A DNA stretch of 64,000 nucleotides from Tessaracoccus caeni (GTDB lineage: Bacteria; Actinomycetota; Actinomycetes; Propionibacteriales; Propionibacteriaceae), in the NCBI RefSeq assembly GCF_029211185.1, contig NZ_JARGDO010000001.1:345414-409413 (forward strand). Reading direction: 5' to 3'. This document shows positions 27,937 through 36,137 of the stretch, in pieces (positions within the stretch are counted from its first letter, which is position 1; every line of letters begins with the position of its first letter). Below the pieces are notes generated by a model that saw nothing but the letters and a program-made list of their open reading frames with translations, had not been told where the DNA came from and did not search any database. Both the position numbers and the translations under genes were made by a program.

Positions 27937-28915
27937 CCCGGCCCCCCTCGATCTCCTCACCCACGATACGGGCCACGCGCCAGAGCCGCTCGAACCAGCG
28001 GCGCTTCGTCGGGCCTGTCGCACGGACGGCCGCCAGGCGATCGTCGTCGACGACCACTTGCCCCACCAGGAGCGAGCCCTCGACGGGCACCAGCGGCGCG
28101 CGCGTCACGTCGGCGCTCAGCAGGTTGGCCGTCTCCAGCCCGCAGTCGAAGGGCAGTTCCGGGAGCGCGGCGGCCAGCGCGACCCCCGCGCACAGCCCCA
28201 CCGAGGTCTCCACCGCACTGGACACCACGACGGGCATCGCGAGCTGCTCGGCCACCTCGAGGCACCGTCGGACTCCCCCGATGGGCTGCACCTTGAGCAC
28301 GGCCAGGTCGGCCGCGTCGAGCGCGCGTACCCGCAGCGGATCCTCGGCCCGCCGGATGGACTCGTCGGCAGCGATCGGCACCGCGATATCGCGCGCGCTC
28401 AGCGCACGACGCAACTCGGCCAGCTTCTCGACGGTGGCGCAGGGCTGCTCTGCGTACTCCAGGCCGAACGTCGAGAGCTCGCGCAGTGCCTGCGTCGCCT
28501 CGGCGAGGCTCCAGGCCCCGTTGGCGTCCACCCGGATCCGCGCCCCCGGCCCCAGCGCGGCGCGCACCGCCGCCACCCTGGCCACGTCGTCGTCGAGGCT
28601 CTGCCCAGTCTGGGCCACCTTCACCTTGGCCGTGCGACACCCCGCCGCGCGCGCTCGCTCAGCCGCGGCCTCGGGCGGCAAGGCCGGCACGATGGCATTG
28701 ACCGGCACCACCTGGCGCACCGGCGGGGGAAAGCCGCGATGCGCAACCTCCAGGGCGGCCCGCAGCCAGGTGGCGGCTTCGTCATCCGCGTACTCCTCAA
28801 AGGGGCTCCATTCGGCCCATCCCGCCTCGCCGCGGAAGAGCACGCCCGTGCGCCGATCGATCCCGCGGAACGGCACGCGCAGCGGGATGTCGTAGACCAC
28901 GACGTCACGGATCAC
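27929..28915 (-). CDS. menC: o-Succinylbenzoate synthase
   Basis: Enolase-superfamily dehydratase that forms the aromatic ring of o-succinylbenzoate. The 328 residues show the expected residues: KVKVA (general base Lys), VDANGAW and YAEQP and IAADES (metal ligands Asp, Glu, Asp), and VLKVQPIGG (second Lys). The start is GTG 28915 (VIRDVVVYDIPLRVPF), which overlaps the menA stop by 4 bp (GTGA). Confidence 0.93.
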   Translation of the reverse strand: MIRDVVVYDIPLRVPFRGIDRRTGVLFRGEAGWAEWSPFEEYADDEAATWLRAALEVAHRGFPPPVRQVVPVNAIVPALPPEAAAERARAAGCRTAKVKVAQTGQSLDDDVARVAAVRAALGPGARIRVDANGAWSLAEATQALRELSTFGLEYAEQPCATVEKLAELRRALSARDIAVPIAADESIRRAEDPLRVRALDAADLAVLKVQPIGGVRRCLEVAEQLAMPVVVSSAVETSVGLCAGVALAAALPELPFDCGLETANLLSADVTRAPLVPVEGSLLVGQVVVDDDRLAAVRATGPTKRRWFERLWRVARIVGEEIEGGRGE

Positions 28916-29790
28916 GCGATCAGCGCCCCGATCAGCAGGCCCAGGCCGATGCCGATCTCGGCGAAACCGGTGGACTGGATCACCGGGATCAGGCCGCGCC
29001 CCATGGCCCCGCCCAGCACGATCCGCAAGGGCTTCGCCAGCAGCGCGCAGCCGGCCAGGGCGAGCAGGCACCACCAGGACGTCAGCGCGGCGACACCGAC
29101 GACGCTCAGCACCGACAGCACGCAGAGGCCGGCGAAGAACAGCCGCGTGCCCCGGTCGCCCAGCCGAACCGCCAACGTGTTCTTGCCGGTCTGGCGATCT
29201 GTGGGGATGTCGCGCAGGTTGTTGGCCACCAGGATCGCGGAGGCCAAGGCTCCCACGGAGGAGCCGGCCAGCCAGGCGTGCGGCGGCGCGCCCAGCGTCT
29301 GCACATATCCCGTGCCGACCGTCGCGACGAGCCCGAAGAAGACGAAGACGAAGATCTCGCCCAGCCCGAGATAGCCGTAAGGCTTGCTGCCTCCGGTGTA
29401 GAACCAGCCGGCGAGGATGCAGGCGACGCCCACCGCCAGCAGCCACCACTGCCCGATCAGCACCACCACGATCAACCCCGCCAGGGCGGCGACGCCGAAG
29501 CTGAGGAAGGCCGCGGCCTTCACCGCCTTGGGCGAGGCCAGCCCCGACGCGACCAGCCGGGTGGGGCCGACGCGCTGGTCGTCGGTGCCGCGCACGCCGT
29601 CGGAGTAGTCGTTGGCGTAGTTGACTCCCACCTGCAGCGCGAGCGCCACCGCCAGGCACAGCGCCACCAGCAGCGGATCGACGGCATCCTCCAGCGCCGC
29701 GAGCGCGGTGCCGGCGAGGATCGGGGCGACGGCGGCGGGCAAGGTGCGCGGTCGCGCGCCCATCACCCAGGGACGAATGGAGTCAGTCAT
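28912..29790 (-). CDS. menA: 1,4-Dihydroxy-2-naphthoate polyprenyltransferase
   Basis: UbiA-family membrane enzyme that joins the prenyl tail to 1,4-dihydroxy-2-naphthoate. It has 292 residues with about eight or nine membrane helices. The two Asp-rich motifs are NYANDYSDGVRGTDD and NNLRDIPTDRQTGKNTLA. Its prenyl substrate probably comes from the synthase at the left edge of the window. It follows menE by 12 bp and overlaps menC by 4 bp. Confidence 0.94.
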   Translation of the reverse strand: MTDSIRPWVMGARPRTLPAAVAPILAGTALAALEDAVDPLLVALCLAVALALQVGVNYANDYSDGVRGTDDQRVGPTRLVASGLASPKAVKAAAFLSFGVAALAGLIVVVLIGQWWLLAVGVACILAGWFYTGGSKPYGYLGLGEIFVFVFFGLVATVGTGYVQTLGAPPHAWLAGSSVGALASAILVANNLRDIPTDRQTGKNTLAVRLGDRGTRLFFAGLCVLSVLSVVGVAALTSWWCLLALAGCALLAKPLRIVLGGAMGRGLIPVIQSTGFAEIGIGLGLLIGALIA

Positions 29791-29802
29791 GGCAGGAGCA
29801 CT

Positions 29803-30867
29803 TTACTGACTGCTCCGGACATTCCCACGCTCGGCCTCCTCCCGCAGCGCCGCGCGGTCGGGTTTTCCGCCTTCGGTGCGCGGCAACTCGGGCAGTCGCA
29901 GCAGTTGCCGCGGCAGCGCCGGCCGGGGCAGCGCCCCGCTAAGCCGTTCCCGCCAGGCGGCGAGGTCACCGGAGGTGGCGGCCAGCACGATCCGCACGCC
30001 CCATTCGTCGTCGGGCACCGCGATCACCTCGGTGTCGACGTCGATCCGCTGGGCGGCGGCGCGCAGGGCGGCGAGGTCGACGTTGGTGCCTCCGGTGATC
30101 ACCACGTCGTCGAGGCGTCCGCCGATCTCCAGCCGGCCGTCGACGATGCGCCCCCAGTCGCCGGTGCGCAGCGCCCCGTCGACGAGCACCTCCGCCGTGA
30201 GATCCTCGCGCCCGAGGTAGCCGTCGAACAGGGTGGGGCCGCTCAGAGTGACGCGGCCCGCACCCTCGGGAGCGCGTTCGTCGGGGAGGATGCCGACCTC
30301 GACCCCGGGCAGCGGTGCCCGGTCGTAGACGATGCCGCCGCAGGTCTCGCTCATGCCATAGGTCTCGACCACCCGGATGCCGGCAGCTTGGGCGGCCGCC
30401 CGCAGCCCGGGCGCGAGCGCTGCTCCCCCCACCAGCACCGCGTCGAAGCGAGCCAGCGAGGCGGCGCGTGCCGGCTCACGCACGGCCCGGTACAGCTGGG
30501 TCGGCACCACCGAGATCGCGTTCAGCCCCGGCGTTGGGCTCAGATCGTCCAGGTCCGACGACGCGAACCTCACTCCGCGGCCCAGATGACCCCGCACCAG
30601 CACCATCAAGCCCGCCACATACCGCGGAGCCAACGCCAGGTGCCAGGTGGCCGGGCCGCCCAGCCAGGCGGTCGTGGCGTCCGCAGCCGCGATCATCGCC
30701 CGCCGCGACAGCAGAACCAGTTTCGAGGCGCCCGCGGATCCGGAGGTCTGGACGACCGCTCCGTAACCAGCCGCCCCCGACTCGGGCGCACCGTCGGCCA
30801 GCCACACGCCGTCTCCACCGCGCAGCATTTCCGCGACGGCGCGGTCGATGGCGGGGATGGTCGGCAT
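29803..30867 (-). CDS. menE: o-Succinylbenzoate-CoA ligase
   Basis: Acyl-adenylate-forming ligase that activates o-succinylbenzoate with CoA. The protein is short for the superfamily (354 residues). It shows P-loop QTSGSAGASKLVLLS, VETYGMSETCGGI, GDWGRIVDGRLEIGGR and the catalytic Lys in RTEGGKPDR. I chose ATG 30867 (MPTIPAIDRAV); a GTG at 30906 is in frame and also possible, and neither has a strong ribosome site. It is the first gene of the menE-A-C-D run and is divergent from the gene at 30941. Confidence 0.88.
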   Translation of the reverse strand: MPTIPAIDRAVAEMLRGGDGVWLADGAPESGAAGYGAVVQTSGSAGASKLVLLSRRAMIAAADATTAWLGGPATWHLALAPRYVAGLMVLVRGHLGRGVRFASSDLDDLSPTPGLNAISVVPTQLYRAVREPARAASLARFDAVLVGGAALAPGLRAAAQAAGIRVVETYGMSETCGGIVYDRAPLPGVEVGILPDERAPEGAGRVTLSGPTLFDGYLGREDLTAEVLVDGALRTGDWGRIVDGRLEIGGRLDDVVITGGTNVDLAALRAAAQRIDVDTEVIAVPDDEWGVRIVLAATSGDLAAWRERLSGALPRPALPRQLLRLPELPRTEGGKPDRAALREEAERGNVRSSQ

Positions 30868-30913
30868 CGGAACAGCATATGAGGTGGCGCGGATAAGCGG
30901 CGCCACAGCCGCA

Positions 30914-30934
30914 GTCGGAGGCGGGCACTAGACT
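30914..30934 (+). promoter_or_regulatory. Leaderless-type promoter
   Basis: GTCGGA (30914-30919), 9 bases, TAGACT (30929-30934), 6 bases, then the ATG at 30941. No ribosome site is present, so a leaderless message is likely. Confidence 0.5.
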
Positions 30935-30940
30935 CGGGGT

Positions 30941-31186
30941 ATGGCCCGCGTTCTGCTCATCCTCGCCGTCGTCATGCTGACGATCTACTGCACCGTCGAA
31001 GTCGCGCAGTCGCCGAGGTATGCCGTGCGCGTGATGCCGAAGTGGTTGTGGGCCTTCGCCGTGATCGCCATTCCCGTGATCGGGCCGATCTGCTGGCTGC
31101 TGGCCGGGCGGCCGGTCCGTCAGGCCCCTCCTGGCGGCTACCACGCCCCGGACGACGACGACGATTTCCTGCGCGGGCTGCGCTGA
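30941..31186 (+). CDS. Small two-helix membrane protein, PLDc_N type
   Basis: 81 residues with two hydrophobic segments (about 4-20 and 36-57). The RYAVRVMPKWLWAFAVIAIP and IGPICWLLAGRP parts resemble the PLDc_N domain, a short membrane anchor common in actinobacteria and often found without a phospholipase. The acidic C-terminus contains DDDDD. Function unknown. It is probably transcribed as a leaderless message, divergent from menE. Confidence 0.8.
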   Translation: MARVLLILAVVMLTIYCTVEVAQSPRYAVRVMPKWLWAFAVIAIPVIGPICWLLAGRPVRQAPPGGYHAPDDDDDFLRGLR

Positions 31187-31261
31187 TCCTCGCCGAACCT
31201 CCCGATCAGTACACCCGCTCATTTGGTGTTGCCAACTTCGCCTGAGCACCCTGCCCGGTTC

Positions 31262-31267
31262 TAGGCT
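31262..31267 (+). promoter_or_regulatory. -10 element of a leaderless-type promoter
   Basis: TAGGCT, 6 bases before the ATG at 31274, with no ribosome site between. The upstream GTCGGW element seen at four other genes is missing here. Confidence 0.4.
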
Positions 31268-31273
31268 GGGGCC

Positions 31274-32098
31274 ATGAGCAACGCGTATGGCACCCCCCGC
31301 AAGGCCGTCATCCTCGCCCGTGGCCTCGGCTCCCGGATGCGAAAAGACGCAGAGGGTGTGTCCCTCAGCAGCGAGCAGCAGGCCGCCGCCGACGCCGGCG
31401 TGAAGGCCATGATCTCCATCGGTCGTCCTTTCCTCGACCATGTCATCTCCGCGCTCGCCGACGCGGGCTTCGTCGAGATCTGCCTGGTGATCGGCCCGGA
31501 GCACGACGTCATCCGCAATTATTACGACGCCCTCGAGAAGTCTCGGGTCAGCATCAGCTACGCCGTGCAGGAGGAGCCGCTGGGCACCGCCAACGCCGTG
31601 CTCGCGGCCGAGGAGTTCGCGGGCGACGATCGCATCCTGGTGATCAACTCCGACAACTACTACCCGACGGAGGCCCTCACCCTGTTGGCTGACGTACCGG
31701 GCTCGGCCCTGGTGGGCTTCGAGCGGGAGGCCATGCTGGCCTCGTCGAACATCGCCCCTGACCGGATCGCCGCCTTCGCGCTGGCCACCGCCGACGCCGA
31801 CGGCAACCTCGACGAGCTGGTGGAGAAGCCCGATCAGGCCACCATCGAGCGACTCGGCGCCGACGCCGTGATCTCGATGAACTGCTGGCTCTGCACGCCC
31901 GCCATCTTCCCTGCCGCCCGCGCCATCCCGTTGTCGGCGCGCGGCGAGTACGAGATCACCGACGCCGTCCGTGCCGCCATCGCGGCCGGCGACCCCTACC
32001 GCGTGGTGCGCGCCGCCGTCGGCGTGCTGGACATGTCGAACCGCGGCGACATCGCCTCCGTTGCCGATGCCCTGGGCGATCAGGACGTGATCCTGTGA
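31274..32098 (+). CDS. Sugar-phosphate nucleotidyltransferase-like protein
   Basis: Likely transfers a nucleotidyl group to a sugar 1-phosphate. The 274 residues have the nucleotidyltransferase fold signature at the N-terminus, but the usual GGxGTRL loop reads ARGLGSRMRKD. A second motif, EEPLGTANAVLAAEEF, and the metal-site stretch VINSDNYYP near 120 match the family. ELVEKPD follows near 190. It overlaps the next gene, a galactokinase-like kinase, by 4 bp. The pair probably phosphorylates a free sugar and then activates it to a nucleotide sugar. Which sugar cannot be told. Confidence 0.75.
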   Translation: MSNAYGTPRKAVILARGLGSRMRKDAEGVSLSSEQQAAADAGVKAMISIGRPFLDHVISALADAGFVEICLVIGPEHDVIRNYYDALEKSRVSISYAVQEEPLGTANAVLAAEEFAGDDRILVINSDNYYPTEALTLLADVPGSALVGFEREAMLASSNIAPDRIAAFALATADADGNLDELVEKPDQATIERLGADAVISMNCWLCTPAIFPAARAIPLSARGEYEITDAVRAAIAAGDPYRVVRAAVGVLDMSNRGDIASVADALGDQDVIL

Positions 32099-33288
32099 TC
32101 CGCTGGTTCGTGCCGGGCCGACTCGAGGTGTTCGGCAAGCACACCGACTACGCCGGCGGACGCTCGATCCTGGCCGCCGTGGATCGCGGCGTCACCATCG
32201 AGTTGAGTGACTTCGACGGCCCCGGCATCGTCGCCACGTCCACGGCGGTGTCCGGCGAGATCACGGTGCTCCCGCACCAGGATCTGGATCTGCCGGCCGG
32301 CCACTGGGGGCACTACATCAAGGCCGTCGCCGATCGGCTGGTGCTGAATTTCGGCGAGATCAAGCCGGCCAGGATCGCCGTCGACTCGACGCTGCCGCTC
32401 GCCTCCGGCATGAGTTCGTCGTCGGCGCTGGTGGTGGCGGTCGCGCTCGCCCTGATCGACCACAACGGTCTCCGCGAGGATCCCCGCTGGCTGGCCACTG
32501 TGTTGGACGACGTCGACCTGGCCGGCTACATGGCCTGCTTCGAGAACGGGATGCCCTTCAAGGAGCTGGCCGGTTTCAAGGGGGTGGGCACCTTCGGCGG
32601 GTCCGAGGACCACACCGCCATGCTGTGCTGCCGGGAGAATCAGCTGTCCGAGTTCAGCTTCTGCCCCATCGTCGAGCGCGGGGCAGTGGATTTCCCCGAC
32701 GAGTGGAGCTTCGTCGTCGCCGTCTCCGGGGTGCTGGCCGAGAAGACCGGCGACGCGCTGGAGGCCTACAACGACGCCTCGCTGCTCGCCCGCGAACTCG
32801 TAGAGGAATGGAACTCGGCCACCGGTCGCGACGACGCCGTGCTGGCCGACGCTCTGGCCACCGAAGACGGCCTGGAGGGGATGCGCGCCATCGCCGCCTC
32901 CGACCCCGAACTGGTGGCCCGTCTGAACGCCTTCGTGACGGAGTCCGAGGTGGCCATCCCCCGCGCGATGGAAGCCTTCCGGACCCGAGACTTGAAGGCC
33001 CTGGGCGACGCCGCCGATCTGTCCCACCGCAACGCCGATGCGACGCTGGGCAACCAGATCGCCGAGACCAACGCCCTCCAGGAGCTGGCCCGCGGACTCG
33101 GCGCACACGCCGCAGCGGGCTTCGGCGCCGGTTTCGGCGGCTCCGTCTGGGCCCTGATCGAGACCGACAAAGCCGAAGACTTCGCCGCCCACTGGCTGGC
33201 CGCCTACAAAGCCCAGTTCCCGGAACCCGGCTCCCGCGCCACCACCCTCGTCACCCGCCCCGGCCCTGCGGCCCACCGCGCTCTTTGA
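32095..33288 (+). CDS. Galactokinase-like GHMP kinase
   Basis: ATP-dependent sugar kinase of the GHMP superfamily, 397 residues. Motif 1 is PGRLEVFGKHTDYAGG near 7-22 (galactokinases have GRxNLIGEHTDY). Motif 2 is LASGMSSSSALVVA near 102-115, the ATP loop. FGGSEDHTAML supplies the probable catalytic Asp, and motif 3 is GFGAGFGGSVWAL near the end. The start is GTG 32095, within the 3' end of the nucleotidyltransferase. The Glu-to-Lys change in the sugar-binding signature suggests a substrate other than plain galactose. The last codons and stop (GCT CTT TGA) lie inside a dispersed repeat. Confidence 0.82.
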   Translation: MIRWFVPGRLEVFGKHTDYAGGRSILAAVDRGVTIELSDFDGPGIVATSTAVSGEITVLPHQDLDLPAGHWGHYIKAVADRLVLNFGEIKPARIAVDSTLPLASGMSSSSALVVAVALALIDHNGLREDPRWLATVLDDVDLAGYMACFENGMPFKELAGFKGVGTFGGSEDHTAMLCCRENQLSEFSFCPIVERGAVDFPDEWSFVVAVSGVLAEKTGDALEAYNDASLLARELVEEWNSATGRDDAVLADALATEDGLEGMRAIAASDPELVARLNAFVTESEVAIPRAMEAFRTRDLKALGDAADLSHRNADATLGNQIAETNALQELARGLGAHAAAGFGAGFGGSVWALIETDKAEDFAAHWLAAYKAQFPEPGSRATTLVTRPGPAAHRAL

Positions 33289-33343
33289 GGTGCGCAGGCT
33301 CCGGGCGAGGAACGAGCCCCGAAGCCGAAGCCTCGAAAAGAGC
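33280..33343 (+). repeat. Hairpin repeat copy 5 (64 bp, long form)
   Basis: Same length and 60 of 64 bases identical to copy 1. It starts inside the kinase gene: its first nine bases, GCTCTTTGA, encode Ala-Leu-stop. Confidence 0.85.
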
Positions 33344-33394
33344 CACCGCAAGAATCCGCAGAAACCCAGCCACCACGCCGATCAGCAAAAACGC

Positions 33395-33442
33395 TCCAGT
33401 GGGAGAAGTTCCACCACAGACGGGGGAACTTCTCCCACTGGA
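33395..33442. terminator. Perfect 18-bp inverted repeat, terminator of the CDF gene
   Basis: TCCAGTGGGAGAAGTTCC at 33395-33412 pairs without mismatch to 33425-33442 around a 12-base loop. On the minus strand the stem is followed by GAGCGTTTTTGC, so it reads as an intrinsic terminator for the metal transporter gene, and it may also stop the convergent kinase transcript. Confidence 0.75.
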
Positions 33443-33480
33443 ACCAACTCGTCGCTTGATCCCTGCCTTACCTCGCGCTG

Positions 33481-33526
33481 GCTCTCCTCGAGGCTCGGCC
33501 GCGGGCGGCCTCCCACCTCGAAGAGC
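33481..33526 (-). repeat. Hairpin repeat copy 6 (46 bp)
   Basis: Starts GCTCTCCTCGAGGCTCGG and ends CACCTCGAAGAGC; 44 of 46 bases match the reverse complement of copy 4. A truncated copy, GCACCTCGAAGAGCGTCA, follows at 33538-33555 and runs into the stop codon of the CDF gene. Confidence 0.85.
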
Positions 33527-33553
33527 GTAGGTGGGGGCGCACCTCGAAGAGCG

Positions 33554-34459
33554 TCAGAGGTGCATGTCGTCATAGGAGCGCGGGTCTTCGATGGGTTCCA
33601 GGTGGCCTGAGATCTTGAGGTCGGGGTACTCCTGGTGGATCACGTCGATCAGGTCTTCCATGGCGTCGTGGCCCTTCTGAACCGACCACCTCCCCGGCAC
33701 CAGCATGTGCATCTCCATGAACTGCCAGCGTCCGCTCTCGCGGGTGCGGAAGGCGTGGAACTGGATCTCTTCGGAGCTGTGCTCGGCCAGGATCGCCCGG
33801 AGCCGGTCGTTGTCCTCCTTGGGCAGCGAGATGTCCATCAGACCCTCCGACGATTCCTGCAGCAGCTTCCACCCCATCCACAGGATGTTCAGCGTGACGA
33901 GGATCGCGAGGATCGGGTCGAGGATCTCCCAGCCGGTCAGCACCACCAGGCCGATGCCCACCAGCACTCCCACCGAGGTGATCAGGTCGGTCATCAGGTG
34001 GTGACCGTCGGCGCGCAGCGTGATCGAGTTGTACTTCTTGCCGGCCCGGAGCAGCACCAGCGCGACGGCGCCGTTGAGGAGCGCGGCCACCAGCGAGATC
34101 ACCATGCCGAGGCCCAGCGCCTCGAGCGGTTGGGGGCTGAGCAATCGCTGGACGGCGAAGTAGATGATGAAGATCGCGGCGACGAAGATCAGCGCGCCTT
34201 CGATGGCGGACGAGAAGTACTCGGCCTTGGTGTGCCCGAAGTGGTGGTTCTTGTCGGCGGGGCGCGCCGCGATCCGGAGCACGATCAGCATCATGATCGC
34301 GGCCGCCAGGTTGACCAGCGACTCCGCCGCATCCGACAGCAGACCCACAGAGCTGGTCACCCACCAGGCGCCCGCCTTCAGCACGATGGTGACCACCGCG
34401 GTGGCGATGGACAGCCAGGCGAACTTGGTGAGGTCGACGGCCGAGGTGGTTTGATTCAC
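33554..34459 (-). CDS. Cation diffusion facilitator metal exporter
   Basis: Proton-coupled exporter of divalent metals (Zn, Co, Fe or Mn class). The protein has 301 residues with six membrane helices. The metal-site motifs are SDAAESLVN in helix 2 and DGHHLMTDLITS in helix 5, which match the DxxxD/HxxxD tetrad except that helix 2 ends in Asn. A His-containing segment (NHHFGHTKAEYFSS) follows helix 2. The C-terminal cytoplasmic domain runs from about 210 to 301. The metal cannot be assigned from these motifs alone. It is convergent with the kinase gene and divergent from the lipase gene. Confidence 0.9.
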   Translation of the reverse strand: MNQTTSAVDLTKFAWLSIATAVVTIVLKAGAWWVTSSVGLLSDAAESLVNLAAAIMMLIVLRIAARPADKNHHFGHTKAEYFSSAIEGALIFVAAIFIIYFAVQRLLSPQPLEALGLGMVISLVAALLNGAVALVLLRAGKKYNSITLRADGHHLMTDLITSVGVLVGIGLVVLTGWEILDPILAILVTLNILWMGWKLLQESSEGLMDISLPKEDNDRLRAILAEHSSEEIQFHAFRTRESGRWQFMEMHMLVPGRWSVQKGHDAMEDLIDVIHQEYPDLKISGHLEPIEDPRSYDDMHL

Positions 34460-34506
34460 TGCTCAACCTTCGCGCACGCCGCCAGCGCCTGCAAGCCTCG
34501 TCGACT

Positions 34507-34527
34507 GTCGGTCCCGCCACCTAGACT
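34507..34527 (+). promoter_or_regulatory. Leaderless-type promoter of the patatin-like gene
   Basis: GTCGGT (34507-34512), 9 bases, TAGACT (34522-34527), 6 bases, then ATG 34534. There is no ribosome site. Confidence 0.5.
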
Positions 34528-34533
34528 CGATGC

Positions 34534-36006
34534 ATGGCCAGTGAGCATCGTCAGGGATGGTTCGGACTACCGTGGTTCGGCGTGAAGCCCCAGGAGGAAG
34601 TGGTCTCCTGCGTGCTGTCCGGCGGCGGCTCGCGTGCCAGCTTCCAGATCGGCGCCCTGGAGTACCTGTACCGGCACGATCCTTTGTTCACCCCGACGGT
34701 GTTCGTGGGCACCTCGGCCGGCTCCATCCTGGCGGCGGGCCTGTCTCAGTACGCGAAGCGCGCCGACCAGCTCGCATGGGTGCATCGCATCGACGACGTG
34801 TGGTCGGCCATGACGTCGTCGGACGACATGTTCACCCCGCGCCGGTGGTTCGCGAAACTCCAGACCGACGGCCCGTCGTGGCTCGACTTGGTGACGCCCA
34901 AGCCTCCGGAGCCACCCAAAGCACCGGCCAAGCCGCTGCTGCCCTTCCTCCGGCCCGAGACGCCGCTCCCCCTCTCCCCCGATACGCCTACCGATCCATG
35001 GGAGTGGGCTCTCTCTCCCGACAAGGAGCTGCGGGCCGAGTGGTCGCTGGAGACGCTGAGTTCGCTGATGGGCGGGCTCCGACAGCTGCCGCGCATCGGC
35101 ACCGACCTCAACGCCATCTGGCACGGCGCCGAGCGTTCGCGTTCCCTCTACCAGCCCGGGCCCGTGCTCAAGCGCCTGCTGGAGCCCGAGACCTTCGATC
35201 CAGAAAAGGTGGCGTCCTCCGGCATGACGCTGCGCCTGGCGATGGTGGCGCTGGAGTCGGGCGAGCTTAGGTTCATGACGGAGACCGGCGAGCTGGTCGA
35301 TCGCGATAACCGTCCGATCGGCACCAAAGCGGATCTCTTGACCACCGGCGTGCTGGCCTCCTGCGCCATTCCCGCCGTGTTCCGCCCTGTTCCGATCGGC
35401 GACGAGCACTACGTCGACGGCGGCGCGCGCGAGAACCTGCCGGCCGAGCTGGCCATCGGCCATCTGGGTGCATCGCGCAACTACGTCGTCTCCTCGCAGA
35501 CCATCGGTCTGGAGCGCGGCCGGAGCATGGCCACCGCCGACCTGTTCAGCATCGTGATGCGCTCCACGGAGATCCTGATCGATGAGGCCGGCCGCGACGA
35601 GCTGGCCTACGCCTACTCCGCCGGCGCCGTCGTGATCCACCCTGAGATCTCCGTGCACTCGTCGATGACGGTGCACCCCGGGCTGATCCAGATCAACCGC
35701 GACTACGGCTGGATGCGAGCCGCCGAACGGGTTCTCGGCCTGGGTGCGGCTGAGCGCGAGCGTCACGCGGCGATCACCAGGCATCGCGTCGAGTGCGTCC
35801 AGTGGGAGGAGCGCTACGCGATCGACCCCACCCCTGAGGCCCTCGCCGAGGTGGGCCGCCGCAAACGTGACCTAAGACAGCTGGTGACCGGCTCCACCAC
35901 CGGAGCCCTGCCCCCGCATGCCGACTCCTGGTGGACCGGCTTCGAGGCCCACCCCGACCCCATCGACGCTCAGCCGTTCTGGATCCCCACTCGCCACGCC
36001 CTTTGA
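34534..36006 (+). CDS. Patatin-like phospholipase
   Basis: Putative lipid acyl hydrolase with a Ser-Asp dyad, 490 residues. The oxyanion motif is SGGGSRASFQIGAL near 29-42, the nucleophile Ser lies in GTSAGS near 67-72 and the catalytic Asp in DGGAREN near 295. A Pro-rich insertion sits near 120-150 (KPPEPPKAPAKPLLP). No signal peptide or membrane segment is visible, so it probably acts inside the cell. It is divergent from the CDF gene. The last codons (CTT TGA) again form part of a repeat-like CCCTTTGAGGG. Confidence 0.85.
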   Translation: MASEHRQGWFGLPWFGVKPQEEVVSCVLSGGGSRASFQIGALEYLYRHDPLFTPTVFVGTSAGSILAAGLSQYAKRADQLAWVHRIDDVWSAMTSSDDMFTPRRWFAKLQTDGPSWLDLVTPKPPEPPKAPAKPLLPFLRPETPLPLSPDTPTDPWEWALSPDKELRAEWSLETLSSLMGGLRQLPRIGTDLNAIWHGAERSRSLYQPGPVLKRLLEPETFDPEKVASSGMTLRLAMVALESGELRFMTETGELVDRDNRPIGTKADLLTTGVLASCAIPAVFRPVPIGDEHYVDGGARENLPAELAIGHLGASRNYVVSSQTIGLERGRSMATADLFSIVMRSTEILIDEAGRDELAYAYSAGAVVIHPEISVHSSMTVHPGLIQINRDYGWMRAAERVLGLGAAERERHAAITRHRVECVQWEERYAIDPTPEALAEVGRRKRDLRQLVTGSTTGALPPHADSWWTGFEAHPDPIDAQPFWIPTRHAL

Positions 36007-36023
36007 GGGCGCCCCCCACTCAC

Positions 36024-36064
36024 GCTCTTCGAGGTGCGGAGCGCAGCGGAGCCTCGAGGAGAGC
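36024..36064 (+). repeat. Hairpin repeat copy 7 (41 bp)
   Basis: Starts GCTCTTCGAGGTGCGGAGC and ends GGAGCCTCGAGGAGAGC, so the ends pair. A fragment, TCGAAGAGCGTGACC, follows at 36073-36087. It lies 17 bp after the lipase stop and is probably a terminator. Confidence 0.8.
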
Positions 36065-36137
36065 CCCCGATGGTCGAAGAGCGTGACCTGCAACCTAACC
36101 TAGGGGCATGCGCGTTTCACCTACCAGGGAGGAAACG

